In this document: positions 6,575-16,200 of the stretch, piece by piece
How positions within the stretch are numbered: the first letter of the stretch is position 1
Layout: every line of letters begins with the position of its first letter
IMG/VR virus record: IMGVR_UViG_3300042879_000502
Coordinates: 1-23,705 of that record
Source: a virus
Direction: 5' to 3' (one strand)
DNA length: 23,705 bases
The notes under the pieces: generated by a model
What the model was told of the DNA's origin: nothing
What the model saw: the letters and a program-made list of their open reading frames with translations, nothing else
Database searches by the model: none
Program-made: the position numbers and the translations under genes

Positions 6575-8436
6575 TGGCCAACAACGTCCGCGTAACCGAA
6601 CTAGACTTTGATACCATCAAAGACAACCTAAAAACCTATTTAAAAAATCAAAGCCAGTTTACAGACTATGATTTTGAGGCATCTAACCTTAATGTATTAC
6701 TGGACATACTGGCCTATAATACACACTACAATGCTGTATTAGCCAACATGGTCAGCAACGAAATGTTCTTGGATACAGCTTTAAAACGCAGCAGCGTGGT
6801 TAGCCTAGCCAAACAGATTAATTATTTGCCTCAGAGTCGTCGCAGTGCAACAGCCAAGATTAGCCTGGCAATTTCAAACATACCCAGCGCACCAAACTTT
6901 TTAACTCTAGAACCCTATACACTGTTTACCACGCTCATTGACGGCGTAGGTTATAATTTCTACAACATAGACAGTTATAGTACAACACCAGTCAGCGGTA
7001 CTTATACTTTTAATAATGTAACAGTATATCAGGGTCGTATTCTTGAACAATATTTTACTGTTGGTGCTAATTCTAGTCCAGCTGATCGTTATGAAATAAG
7101 CAATGCCAACATAGATACTCAGACCATGCAGGTGCTGGTGCAGTACAATGGCGTTGGACAGTTTGACGCAGTATATACTCCGGTGTCAGACATCACGGCC
7201 GTTGATTCAACCAGCACAGTGTATTATCTGCAGGAAAATACCCGAGGCCTGTATGAAATTTATTTTGGCGATGACGTGCTGGGTCGAAAACTTAAACAGG
7301 GCGACATAGTAAAAGTTCGTTATTTAATCAGCGATGGAGATGCGGCCAATGTCAGCAACAACATTCCGCTGAGCTGGAGTGTGAATGCCATTGCTGGCGA
7401 AGCAGCCAATGATCGAACCATTACCACCATAAGCAAACCAGCTGGTGGGTCTGAACGTGAAACTCTGGACAGCATTAGATTCCGCAGTCTTAACAATTAT
7501 ACTGCTCAGGGTCGCGCGGTTACCAAAACAGACTATGCTACACTGATTAGCAATTATTTACCCGGTGTACAAAGTGTAAACATCTGGGGTGGAGAAAACA
7601 ACGATCCACCACAGTATGGAAAAACCTTTATTAGTGTGAAACCCAAGACTGGTTATGTTTTGACTGCGGCTGAAAAAGAATTCATTGTTGATGAAATACT
7701 CAAACCCCGCAGCGTAGTAACCGCACAACATGAGTTTGTAGATCCAACTTTAACCTATTTTAACTTTACCATAGATGTTCGTTACAGCAGTGCACAAACT
7801 GCCAGAACTGCTGCACAGATTCAAACTCTGGTCAATGATGTAGTAACAGAATTCATGAACACCAATCTGGCTCGTTTTAATGCAAACTTCTACAGCAGCC
7901 AGCTAGAAGAACAGCTCATGGACATAGACAATGCCATACTAAACGTAAATGTAAAATACGATCTAGTACGCAGACTGCCACTGGTGCCTAATGTACGTTT
8001 TACTGGTGCGCAAAATATTCAATATCCTAGCAAACTACATCCAGCTGAAATTCGCAGCAGCCATTTTTATTTTAGCACCGATGGTGTCATAGTGCCAACA
8101 CAGATACGTGATGTGCCCGATGAAAATCCACCAGACTATGAGGGCACAGGAACCTTAAAAACCTTCAATCTAAATACTGGAGCTGTCATCAACAACAATC
8201 TGGGAACAGTAGACTATGCCACTGGCAAGGTTACCATAAACAGTAACAGTGCTCTAACACTGGCTGGTTACATAGGCACCGTAAATCAACTTTATATTTA
8301 CGCAGGTGTACAGGAAAATGTCAGTGCAGTATTTCCTGGCTACAACGAATTCTTCCTTTTAGATGATGCCGTGGCTGAAACAGTCAGCAACATAGCCAAT
8401 GGCATAACCATCAACGTATTAGCGGTAAATAGTTAA
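6574..8436 (+). CDS. 6: Baseplate wedge protein gp6
   Basis: 620 residues; T4 gp6 is 660. The N-terminal signature is strong: YDFEASNLNVLLDILAYNTH, then NMVSNEMFLDTALKRSSVVS and INYLPQSRRSA (about residues 31-92). The middle contains the baseplate_J-like core, for example YEIYFGDDVLGRKLKQGDIV and RFRSLNNYTAQGRAVTKTDY. The C-terminal part has a VDYATGKVTINS strand near residue 540. Gp6 is the wedge protein whose dimers form the iris ring that expands when the baseplate changes from hexagon to star. It sits between gp25 and the gp7-like gene, each joined by TAATG overlaps, as in other T4-like phages with this order. Confidence 0.93.
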   Translation: MANNVRVTELDFDTIKDNLKTYLKNQSQFTDYDFEASNLNVLLDILAYNTHYNAVLANMVSNEMFLDTALKRSSVVSLAKQINYLPQSRRSATAKISLAISNIPSAPNFLTLEPYTLFTTLIDGVGYNFYNIDSYSTTPVSGTYTFNNVTVYQGRILEQYFTVGANSSPADRYEISNANIDTQTMQVLVQYNGVGQFDAVYTPVSDITAVDSTSTVYYLQENTRGLYEIYFGDDVLGRKLKQGDIVKVRYLISDGDAANVSNNIPLSWSVNAIAGEAANDRTITTISKPAGGSERETLDSIRFRSLNNYTAQGRAVTKTDYATLISNYLPGVQSVNIWGGENNDPPQYGKTFISVKPKTGYVLTAAEKEFIVDEILKPRSVVTAQHEFVDPTLTYFNFTIDVRYSSAQTARTAAQIQTLVNDVVTEFMNTNLARFNANFYSSQLEEQLMDIDNAILNVNVKYDLVRRLPLVPNVRFTGAQNIQYPSKLHPAEIRSSHFYFSTDGVIVPTQIRDVPDENPPDYEGTGTLKTFNLNTGAVINNNLGTVDYATGKVTINSNSALTLAGYIGTVNQLYIYAGVQENVSAVFPGYNEFFLLDDAVAETVSNIANGITINVLAVNS

Positions 8437-11400
8437 TGGAAATAAATAGAAAACTAACCCACATACTGGGTCAGCAGATACCCGAATACATCAGTGATTA
8501 CTATCCACTGTATGTGATCTTCATGACCAAGTATTTTGAATACCTGGACAACAGCAGTTCGGGTGTGCAGCACAGCATACAGAACATTGAGTTAAATCGA
8601 GACATAGATACCACGGCGTCTAGTTTGGCCGTACAGTTTCTCAATACCTATGTGGCCAATCTACCCGATGAAAGCGCAGCTGATCAGACCATACTGGTAA
8701 AATACTTTAAAGAATGTTTTAGAAACAAAGGCAACGAAAAAAGCTTTAGATTCTTTTTTAAAGCATTTTTTAACGACGACATAGCAGTTTCGTATCCCCG
8801 AGACCAGATGTTTAAAACCAGTGCAGGTAACTGGTATGTGGAAAAAAGTCTCAGAATAAAATCTAGTTCTGGTGATCCTGAACAGTTAAAACACAGCTGG
8901 GTTACAGGCCTGACCAGCACAGCCAGTGCTGTAATCAATGATGTAGTTCGTGTAGTTGGAAAAAATGGTTCAACTGTGTATGATTTAATACTAGAACCCA
9001 ACATAACACCCCGAGGAACTTTTACCAGTGGCGAAGCCATACGTGGCATAGTCTATGATTTTGACAACAATACCACCAGTGTGGTTACGGTTAGTAGCAT
9101 GAGCACGTTGCTGACCCGAGACGGTGTGTACAAGGATGTTGTTGGACAGCTGGACCAAAATCAGGTACTGCAAGACAGTCTGTATTATCAGAATTTTAGT
9201 TACCTTTTAAAAACCAGTCAGGATCGAGAAACCTGGGCCGATCACATATTAAAACAACTGCATCCAACTGGCACAATTTTATTTAATGAATTTTCGGCTC
9301 GAACCAATCCTGCCCCTAACCTAAACAGCTTTGGCACCAGCATAGTCATAGACACCACAGTTTCATTTCCTACGCAGACTGAATTTTTGCTGGCACCTAG
9401 TTTTAGCTTTGACCGTACAGCAGACCTACAAACTGGTACTAGCGAAACTAAAGTAGCAGTATCAGGTGTATTTTCCACAGTGACCTATACCAGCATAGGC
9501 AGCATAGCCTATAGTGCAGCCTATGATTATCCGGGCGAACATGTTACCTTTGCTTTGCAAAATGTATTTGACAGCGTTTCTGGTAATGCTGTAAGAGAAT
9601 TAATCAGACCCGAGGGTGCGAGCTGGGATAAAATTGGAGCTGCTGTTGATCTAGAAGAACAACTCATAGCCTGGGGCTATGACGTTAACAGCAGTTTGGT
9701 CACCACAAGATATTTGGCTACAACTAGCATAACTGCTGCCAACACTGTTTTATTAAACATTACATCAGGTGTAATGACCTACAAGATCCCCGAGGCTAGC
9801 ATAAACTCTACCAGTGTTGGTAGCATGATACTGTTGCTGACCTATGGTAAAAACAGCCGAGGCAATCTAAGTGGTGAAGAAGACAACACCATAGTGTTAA
9901 GAATAAGTTCTAATGCCACTATAGTTCCGTATTTTGATGATGAGGCTCAGCGTAACTACAAGAGCATAGCACTGAACAACAGTCTGGGATTTGATGATTT
10001 AAATTACTATCATAGTTCAAGTACTGTACAGTATCAGATACAGACACCGGGCAGTGTTGTGATCAGCAGCAGCACCGGTCAGCTCGTAGGAACAGGCACT
10101 ACATTCCTAAGCACCTTTAAGGAAGGCGACAGAATCACTCTAAATTCTGCCAGCACTGTGCATGTTATTAGTAATTTATACAGCAACACCAGCATGCTGG
10201 TAACACCAGTGCCATCCAGCAGTGTAGCCAGCAGCATTGTTTATCACACCCGAGTCAGCGGAGTCCCCATAAGTTCCGCGGCCTACATAACCGGCAGTCA
10301 GGGCATATTTAAATTCAAACCCTATAATGGTCAGCGTGGTCAGAGCTTTGACAGATTGGCCATGCGCATAGAAATTGATCAGGAACAGCAATATACTACT
10401 AGTATTACTGAAAATTTTGATACTGTAAACATTACCAGCACCGGACTGGTGGCTAGCTGGAGCAGTGTCAGCACCAGCGTCAGCACTACTAGCTTTACCA
10501 GCAACACCAGCAGCGCGTTTGTATTTGCGTCACCAGCCTTTGTATTCAATGGAGCCGGTGCCATTACCTCACCATTTATAACAACCACCAGCTTTACCGA
10601 AACTGGTCAGCTCGATGTTGAAGTTTCATATCTGGTAGGTGATGCCAGCAACGGTGGTCGTACACCAGAAAATTCTGAAAATCTAAAATTACAGTACAGC
10701 ATAGACGGTGGTTTTAGTTATTTCCTGGCTGGCGATATCTGGCAGGGTGGCAGCAGCAACGTCTGGACCTACGGATCCACCAGTTTAACAGGCCAGATAT
10801 TTACCAGTGTTAGCAGTACTACTGTATATGGCATAGGTGCAAACTTTGCTACCAACCTTAGTGTGGGTGATCGATTGTATTTCCTAAACAGTTATAATAC
10901 CACGGCCTATACGATTACAGCCATAACCAACAACAATGAGATCACGGTTAGTCCAGCTACTACCGATGCGTTACGAAGCAGTACGGCCATAGTTGGCCGC
11001 GTCTGGGGACCAGAAAATACCTTTGGAAGTTCAGTTAGCCGTTTATTAGGCATTGGTACAAACTTTACAACCTTAAATCGCGACAACATAATTAGTATTG
11101 GCGACACAACAGGCACGGCCTTTACCATAGTTAACGTTGTTAGTGATACCGAAATTGACGTAACACCACAGATAACAGCAATTAATTTAATAAGTTCTGC
11201 GGGAATTCTTACAGGGACAATAGATATATCTAGTAATTCAACAAGTATGGTAGGCATTGGAACATTATTTACTACAGAACTTACCACCGGCTCAGTTATA
11301 AAATTTACCGGAACTATTGCAAGTAATACCAGTTATACCGTAGTTAATATCAATTCTGATACCAGTATTACAGTAAATAAACCTGCAATACACACAAGTT

Positions 11401-11750
11401 CAGGATTAGGGACATTTAGAGTAACTAGTAATTTAGTAAGTGTAAGCAGTTATTTACAAACAGCCGGTGTTCCGTTCTTCAAGGTGCTACCAGCCAGCCA
11501 GCAGTTTCAGACTACTAGCCTAACCGTATACGGTCCAGGTCCTGAAACCAGTGTTTCAGTACGGGTTATTAGAGCAACAACGGGCCCAACCACTGACAAC
11601 AGCTATGCTATCAACAGTCTTAGAGCTACTTCATTCAGATACCAGGATACAACTGGAGTTGTAAATATTCATGTTAGTGTTAGCAGCGGCACCACTTTAT
11701 ATGTCGCCGACAATGATTATATTGACATAACCACCATTGGAACCATATAA
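8436..11750 (+). CDS. 7: gp7-like baseplate wedge protein with tandem beta-repeats
   Basis: 1104 residues; T4 gp7 is 1032. Residues 1-290 are the conserved part: IPEYISDYYPLYVIFMTKYF, the NRDIDTT motif, then KGNEKSFRFFFKAFF and SYPRDQMFKTSAGNWY, closing with WADHILKQLHPTGTILFNEF. This is typical of a T4-like marine phage wedge/structural protein found between gp6 and gp8. The rest is beta-rich and Ser/Thr-rich. Four copies of a roughly 70-residue module (about 540-606, 783-855, 856-925, 926-997) share a GxGTxF...L..GDxI...YxVxxIxSDTxIxV pattern. The fourth copy lies in an AT-rich patch (about 32% GC over 11221-11460). Role: presumably the peripheral wedge element contacting gp8 and gp10-type proteins. 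The numbering as gp7 follows synteny and the N-terminus, not a full match. Confidence 0.65.
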   Translation: MEINRKLTHILGQQIPEYISDYYPLYVIFMTKYFEYLDNSSSGVQHSIQNIELNRDIDTTASSLAVQFLNTYVANLPDESAADQTILVKYFKECFRNKGNEKSFRFFFKAFFNDDIAVSYPRDQMFKTSAGNWYVEKSLRIKSSSGDPEQLKHSWVTGLTSTASAVINDVVRVVGKNGSTVYDLILEPNITPRGTFTSGEAIRGIVYDFDNNTTSVVTVSSMSTLLTRDGVYKDVVGQLDQNQVLQDSLYYQNFSYLLKTSQDRETWADHILKQLHPTGTILFNEFSARTNPAPNLNSFGTSIVIDTTVSFPTQTEFLLAPSFSFDRTADLQTGTSETKVAVSGVFSTVTYTSIGSIAYSAAYDYPGEHVTFALQNVFDSVSGNAVRELIRPEGASWDKIGAAVDLEEQLIAWGYDVNSSLVTTRYLATTSITAANTVLLNITSGVMTYKIPEASINSTSVGSMILLLTYGKNSRGNLSGEEDNTIVLRISSNATIVPYFDDEAQRNYKSIALNNSLGFDDLNYYHSSSTVQYQIQTPGSVVISSSTGQLVGTGTTFLSTFKEGDRITLNSASTVHVISNLYSNTSMLVTPVPSSSVASSIVYHTRVSGVPISSAAYITGSQGIFKFKPYNGQRGQSFDRLAMRIEIDQEQQYTTSITENFDTVNITSTGLVASWSSVSTSVSTTSFTSNTSSAFVFASPAFVFNGAGAITSPFITTTSFTETGQLDVEVSYLVGDASNGGRTPENSENLKLQYSIDGGFSYFLAGDIWQGGSSNVWTYGSTSLTGQIFTSVSSTTVYGIGANFATNLSVGDRLYFLNSYNTTAYTITAITNNNEITVSPATTDALRSSTAIVGRVWGPENTFGSSVSRLLGIGTNFTTLNRDNIISIGDTTGTAFTIVNVVSDTEIDVTPQITAINLISSAGILTGTIDISSNSTSMVGIGTLFTTELTTGSVIKFTGTIASNTSYTVVNINSDTSITVNKPAIHTSSGLGTFRVTSNLVSVSSYLQTAGVPFFKVLPASQQFQTTSLTVYGPGPETSVSVRVIRATTGPTTDNSYAINSLRATSFRYQDTTGVVNIHVSVSSGTTLYVADNDYIDITTIGTI
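10053..10253 (+). repeat. Beta-module repeat 1 in the gp7-like protein
   Basis: Encodes residues about 540-606. The core TGQLVGTGTTFLSTFKEGDR is followed by a VHVISNLYSNTSMLVTPVP strand pair. It is separated from the other three copies by about 175 residues of different sequence. Confidence 0.55.
10782..11000 (+). repeat. Beta-module repeat 2 in the gp7-like protein
   Basis: Encodes residues about 783-855. The core is VYGIGANFATNLSVGDRLYF, then AYTITAITNNNEITVSPATT. The DNA ggcataggtgcaaactttgc at 10830 has a close partner in repeat 3. Confidence 0.6.
11001..11210 (+). repeat. Beta-module repeat 3 in the gp7-like protein
   Basis: Encodes residues about 856-925. The core is LLGIGTNFTTLNRDNIISIG, then FTIVNVVSDTEIDVTPQ. 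The DNA ggcattggtacaaactttac at 11049 matches repeat 2 with a 219-base period, suggesting duplication at the DNA level. Confidence 0.6.
11211..11426 (+). repeat. Beta-module repeat 4 in the gp7-like protein, AT-rich
   Basis: Encodes residues about 926-997. The core is MVGIGTLFTTELTTGSVIKF, then YTVVNINSDTSITVNKP. The ggcattggaac core at 11253 lies 204 bases after that of repeat 3. Base composition is lower in GC than in the flanking repeats. Confidence 0.6.
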
Positions 11751-11753
11751 ATA
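11746..11753 (+). promoter_or_regulatory. T4-type late promoter box TATAAATA upstream of gp8
   Basis: An exact TATAAATA overlaps the end of the gp7-like gene (stop at 11748-11750). The predicted +1 is near 11759, giving a leader of about 28 bases that carries the duplicated AAGGATCAAAC element before ATG 11787. Confidence 0.7.
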
Positions 11754-11764
11754 TAAGATTAAAT

Positions 11765-11786
11765 AAGGATCAAACAAGGATCAAAC
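11765..11786 (+). repeat. Tandem 11-base duplication carrying two Shine-Dalgarno-like sites before gp8
   Basis: AAGGATCAAAC occurs twice head to tail (11765-11775 and 11776-11786) and ends exactly at the gp8 start codon. Each copy contains AAGGA. The second is 6 bases from ATG 11787, a good ribosome-binding distance; the first is 17 bases away. Confidence 0.8.
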
Positions 11787-13244
11787 ATGGCAATTTTAAC
11801 ACATAATTTTAGAGTCAGTGCAGCTAGCGGATTTGCCAGCACATTTAGTACTGATAACATTTATTTGGTTTTGGCTAGACCACAGAGCTGGGCCGACACC
11901 CTTAGTACTCGATTTAGCAATCAGGCATCTGGTACAGTCACAGACACCAACATTCCAAATCCAGTAGACAATGTACTTAATGAAACTGCACTTTGGCGCG
12001 ATGCCATGGCAGCTGCTAAAATTTATAGCAGCAACATACGTCTTTGCATAAACCGTAATAACTGGAGCAGTGGTTCTCGTTATGACATGTATCGCCACAA
12101 TGTGAATGCAGCTAGCCCTACGGAAAACAACAACTATGATCTCAGCGACAGTAACTTCATAGTCTATGTTACTTCAACAGGCTGTGTGTACAAATGTTTA
12201 TTCAATGGTCGTAATGCCCTAACAACCACAGGCACTGTAAGCACTGTACAACCAACCACCACAGGAACAGCACCACAACAGACTGCCGATGGTTATATTT
12301 GGAAGTATCTGTATACAATTACATCGGCCGATGCTGATTTTATTACAGCCAACTACATACCAGTTAACATAGCTGCCACCAGTGTTAGTTCTATTAATGG
12401 CATAGATGTTATAACAGTCGAAGGCGCTGGTGCTGGTTATACTGGTACACCGGGGGTTGTAATCTATGGTGACGGAACTGGTGCAGCTGCTACAGCCGTA
12501 GCCAATACCAGTACTGGAAAAATTACAGGCATTTCAGTGACCAATGCTGGATCCGGATATACCTGGGCCAAGATTGTACTGACTGGTGGTGGTACTCCAA
12601 CCACGGCCAATGCCATAGCCGTCATAGCTCCACAGGGTGGACATGGCAGCAACCTCATGTATGAAACACATGCACATAATGTCATGATTTCAGGCACAGT
12701 GACCGGTTATGAACAAAATGATTTCCCTGTAAATCAGGATTTTAGAACCATTGCGCTCATAAAAAATCCACGACAATATTCTAACAGCATAGGCTGGCAT
12801 GTAAGCAGCAATACTGGCACCCTATTTACCAGCAGTTCGGGTCGCATTTTACGTACTTTAACCATGACTTCAAGCGCAACTGTTGCACCTACGGTAGATG
12901 ATACCATTACAGGCAGTAATAGCCTGGCCAAAGGGCTGTTTGTATTCCAAAGTTCAGGTACAACTCGCATGGAATACATTATGCCAGTAAATGCCGATGC
13001 GCCAGAAAGCATAGACACAACTCGCATAGATACAGTTACTAGCTTTAACCTTTACGAATTTAACACCAGTGACACCATTACTGCAAACAGTTATAGTCAG
13101 TTGATTGATAGTAGTTCAGGCATTACAGGTACTGTGCCAGAAATACAACCCTACACGGGTCAGATGCTGTACCTGGATTATCGCCGCCCAGTAACACGTA
13201 GTGCAGGTCAGAACGAAAAAATAAACATAGTTATAAACTTCTAG
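11787..13244 (+). CDS. 8: Baseplate wedge protein gp8
   Basis: 485 residues, longer than T4 gp8 (334) but in line with the longer cyanophage-type versions. Characteristic segments are IYLVLARPQSWADT near the start, WRDAMAAAKI, the YDMYRHN region, VYKCLFNGRNALTT, then TADGYIWKYLYTITSAD, a GGHGSNLMYE motif near residue 285, and a C-terminus GQMLYLDYRRPVTR. Between about 212 and 280 are two Gly-rich beta-repeats of the GAGAGYTGTPGVVIYGDGTG type, which account for part of the extra length. Gp8 dimers sit in the wedge next to gp7 and gp10. It has its own predicted late promoter and a strong duplicated ribosome-binding site. Confidence 0.85.
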   Translation: MAILTHNFRVSAASGFASTFSTDNIYLVLARPQSWADTLSTRFSNQASGTVTDTNIPNPVDNVLNETALWRDAMAAAKIYSSNIRLCINRNNWSSGSRYDMYRHNVNAASPTENNNYDLSDSNFIVYVTSTGCVYKCLFNGRNALTTTGTVSTVQPTTTGTAPQQTADGYIWKYLYTITSADADFITANYIPVNIAATSVSSINGIDVITVEGAGAGYTGTPGVVIYGDGTGAAATAVANTSTGKITGISVTNAGSGYTWAKIVLTGGGTPTTANAIAVIAPQGGHGSNLMYETHAHNVMISGTVTGYEQNDFPVNQDFRTIALIKNPRQYSNSIGWHVSSNTGTLFTSSSGRILRTLTMTSSATVAPTVDDTITGSNSLAKGLFVFQSSGTTRMEYIMPVNADAPESIDTTRIDTVTSFNLYEFNTSDTITANSYSQLIDSSSGITGTVPEIQPYTGQMLYLDYRRPVTRSAGQNEKINIVINF

Positions 13245-13248
13245 AATC

Positions 13249-13253
13249 AAGGG
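13249..13253 (+). promoter_or_regulatory. Shine-Dalgarno AAGGG for the DUF4815-type gene
   Basis: AAGGG lies 6 bases before ATG 13260 in the 15-base gap after gp8. No TATAAATA box is present here, so this gene is probably transcribed with gp8. Confidence 0.55.
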
Positions 13254-13259
13254 TAAAAC

Positions 13260-16200
13260 ATGAATTTTAATCAGACACCATACTTTGACGATTTCAGCGA
13301 GGATAAGAACTTTCATAAAGTTTTATTTCGCCCTGGAGTAGCAGTACAGACTCGTGAAATGAACCAACTGCAGACCATACTGCAAAATCAGGTAAGTAAA
13401 GTTGGAGATCATTTATTCAAAGATGGTAGCATGGTCATACCTGGCAATGTACAGTACAATGACAAGGTAAATTTTCTTAAAATTGCTACCACCAATCTGG
13501 GCAGTTTAACTCTTAGTGACCTAGAAGACAAATTTATTAGTTCATCCAGCGATGGAACGGGTGTTGTTGCACGTGTATTAAAAGCCATAGCAGCTACTGG
13601 CACTGATCCTATTACATTGATCATTCTTTACACAGGCAGCAATGAAAATGCCGGTGGTGGCGCTAGCAAAACCTTTGCTGTTAGTTCAACAGTTTATCTG
13701 ACCGATGATGCATCTAAAACACTGACCGTACAGGCTGGTACAGATTATACAGGTCGCAGTGCCTATGCATTCATTAACGATGGTGTCTATTATGTTGCCA
13801 AGCATTTTGTTACTGTGGCTTCAACCAGCATCAGTGTTAAAAAATATGCTGACACAGTTTCTGACATCAATGCTCGCATTGGTATTCAGTATACCGAAAG
13901 CATTGTAACAGCCGACACAGATTCAAGTTTATACGACAATGCAGCTGGTACTCCAAATCTTGCTGCACCAGGCGCACACAGATACAAAATTGACATAGAC
14001 TTTGTACAGTGTGGTCTAGAAGATAATCCTGAAAACTTTTTTGAATTAATTCGCATCGAAAGCGGTGTTGTACAACAGGTCATTAACGGTAGTCAGTACA
14101 ACATACTACAAGAAACTCTGGCTCGCAGAACCTTTGACGAAAGCGGCAACTATGTTGTAGAAGATTTTAAATTTGAAATCCGTGAGGCTCGTGATAATGC
14201 CCAGGGCATCTGGGCAGCTACCAAGGCCTATGAAGTCAACGATTATGTTTATAGCAATGTTAGCTCAACTACTACACGTTATTTTGAATGTATTCAGAGC
14301 GGCATTAGTGGAGCTTCAGAACCAGCCAACCTAAGCAATGCCACCATAGATGAAACATCTACCATTACTGATGGTAGTGTTGTTTGGCGCTATGTTGCTA
14401 GCCCCATAGGTAACCGAGGCCTTAGTGCCACAGGAAGTTCCAGCAACGTGGTTGCAGTATTTGGCAAGGGCAAGGCCTACATTAACGGTTATGAAACTCT
14501 AAAATTAGTCAATACCAATGTTACCCTGAGCAAGGCTCGGGATACCAGAACCAATAACAATCGCAGCATACCACTTAATCTGGGCAATTATGTTTATGTA
14601 AATAAAAACTTTAGCTATGGCATACCTGATGTTAGCACCATGCCACCAGTAGCGTTATTTGACCGCATAGTCGGTAATCGTAACATACAGAAATTTGGCT
14701 ATGGTCAACAGGTAGGTACGGCTCGTATTAGCTGGGTAGATCCAGATGCACGAGGCGGCCTAAAAGTCAGTCTCAGCGACATCAACATGCGCGCAGGCAA
14801 AAACTTTGACCGTGACGTAAATAGTATCATAGTATTTGACACCACAACCAGCATTACTCAGACTAGCTATACCCTGACCGGTAATATTAAATATGCTGGC
14901 AATGCCACCAGTTCATTCCTGGCTCTGGGCAATGTATTCAATGCTGCAACCACCAGTGTTGGTGGTACAGTGTTTACCACAGTAACTGGCACACTAACAG
15001 CATTTACTCAGGACCTGGTAGTTGGTGATACCATTGCCATAGGTGCAAGCAGCAGTTTTGCAACAGTTAGCAGCTGGGTGGTAGCCGCAATCAACAGTAA
15101 TACCAACATGACCATATTTGGTCCAGCCATAGCAACACCAGTTGCCGGAACTAGTTTATATGTCAGAGTTCCAGCTCAGACCGTTCTGGGCATGGCAACG
15201 GGTAATGCAGTCAGCGCCCGCTTCCAAAGTGAATTTAGATCTGGCGATGTAGTGTGGTTAGGTGTAGCCAATGCTGCTACAACTGGTACAGTGGTTAATG
15301 TTATTAGTGAAAACCGCATGATTGTTTCTAGTAACCAATCTACTTTGTTGGCTAACACCAGCATTGGTACTTATTATGCAGGTCGTACAGCAACATTCGC
15401 AGCCGATGTCTGGGGTAACTTCCAGATTGGCATCAATGCTCGTAAATTAACTGGTAACTATCAGTTACTGGACTATACCGGTGGTACAACAATTGTGCAG
15501 GCACACGGTGCGCTACAACTCCGTGGTAGCAATGATAGCAAAATGCTAACAGAATTAGCCACCAACGATCTAGTAGACATCAATGGCATGAGATTGTTTA
15601 TTACCAAGGTTTCAAGCAACAGTGTTGCATTTGCTGTGAATCTTGACCTGGCTACAGTAAGTGGAACTACAACACAGTTCCCTGCATTTAAAGTAAACAA
15701 TAACCTAAACGAAACCAGTAGTAATACATTGCTGTTCCCAGTATCCGAAGCAACATCAAGCGTTGTAGATAATTTATTTACTGCCTACAAGGTTTACAGT
15801 CTCAGTGGTGTTAGTGGATTAAGTTCAGTAACAGTTACCCTGGCCAGTGCATCAGGTAATGCCTCAGCCGAGGCTCTGGGTACTACAGATGCCAATGCGT
15901 ATTTTGTTGCTCAGGACATCATAAGCAATCTAAGCACACCATTGACAGTAAGCACAGTTACTCAGGTAGGTCAAAATGTTACCGTAGGAATCGCAGGTAC
16001 TTTTAGCAGCAATACAGCCAAGATTATTTTACCCGTGGTTCGTAGTGCAGTTAATAATACCGTACTGGGGCGTGTAAAAACTAAAACCTTTACGGCCAGT
16101 GTGTATGACGATTTCCTAGGAAGCAGTTCAGCTACACGTACTACATTGCCACTGAGCAGAAATGACATTTTTAAAGTAGTTAAAATATTCCAGGCCGCTT

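Noticed and set aside
8684-9049. 121-codon - strand frame opposite the conserved N-terminus of the gp7-like gene
   Set aside because: The + strand here encodes a conserved domain with no gap; an antisense gene is not supported.
10907-11287. 126-codon - strand frame opposite the gp7-like repeats
   Set aside because: Antisense shadow of Thr/Ile/Val-rich repeats; the hydrophobic stretches arise from the opposite strand's codons, not from a membrane protein.
10782-11426. Tandem DNA repeat considered as a CRISPR-like or mobile repeat
   Set aside because: The copies keep one reading frame, are diverged at DNA level, and encode a continuous beta-repeat protein.
11751-11786. Possible terminator after the gp7-like gene
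   Set aside because: The gap contains a promoter box and a direct repeat, but no GC-rich inverted repeat or T run.
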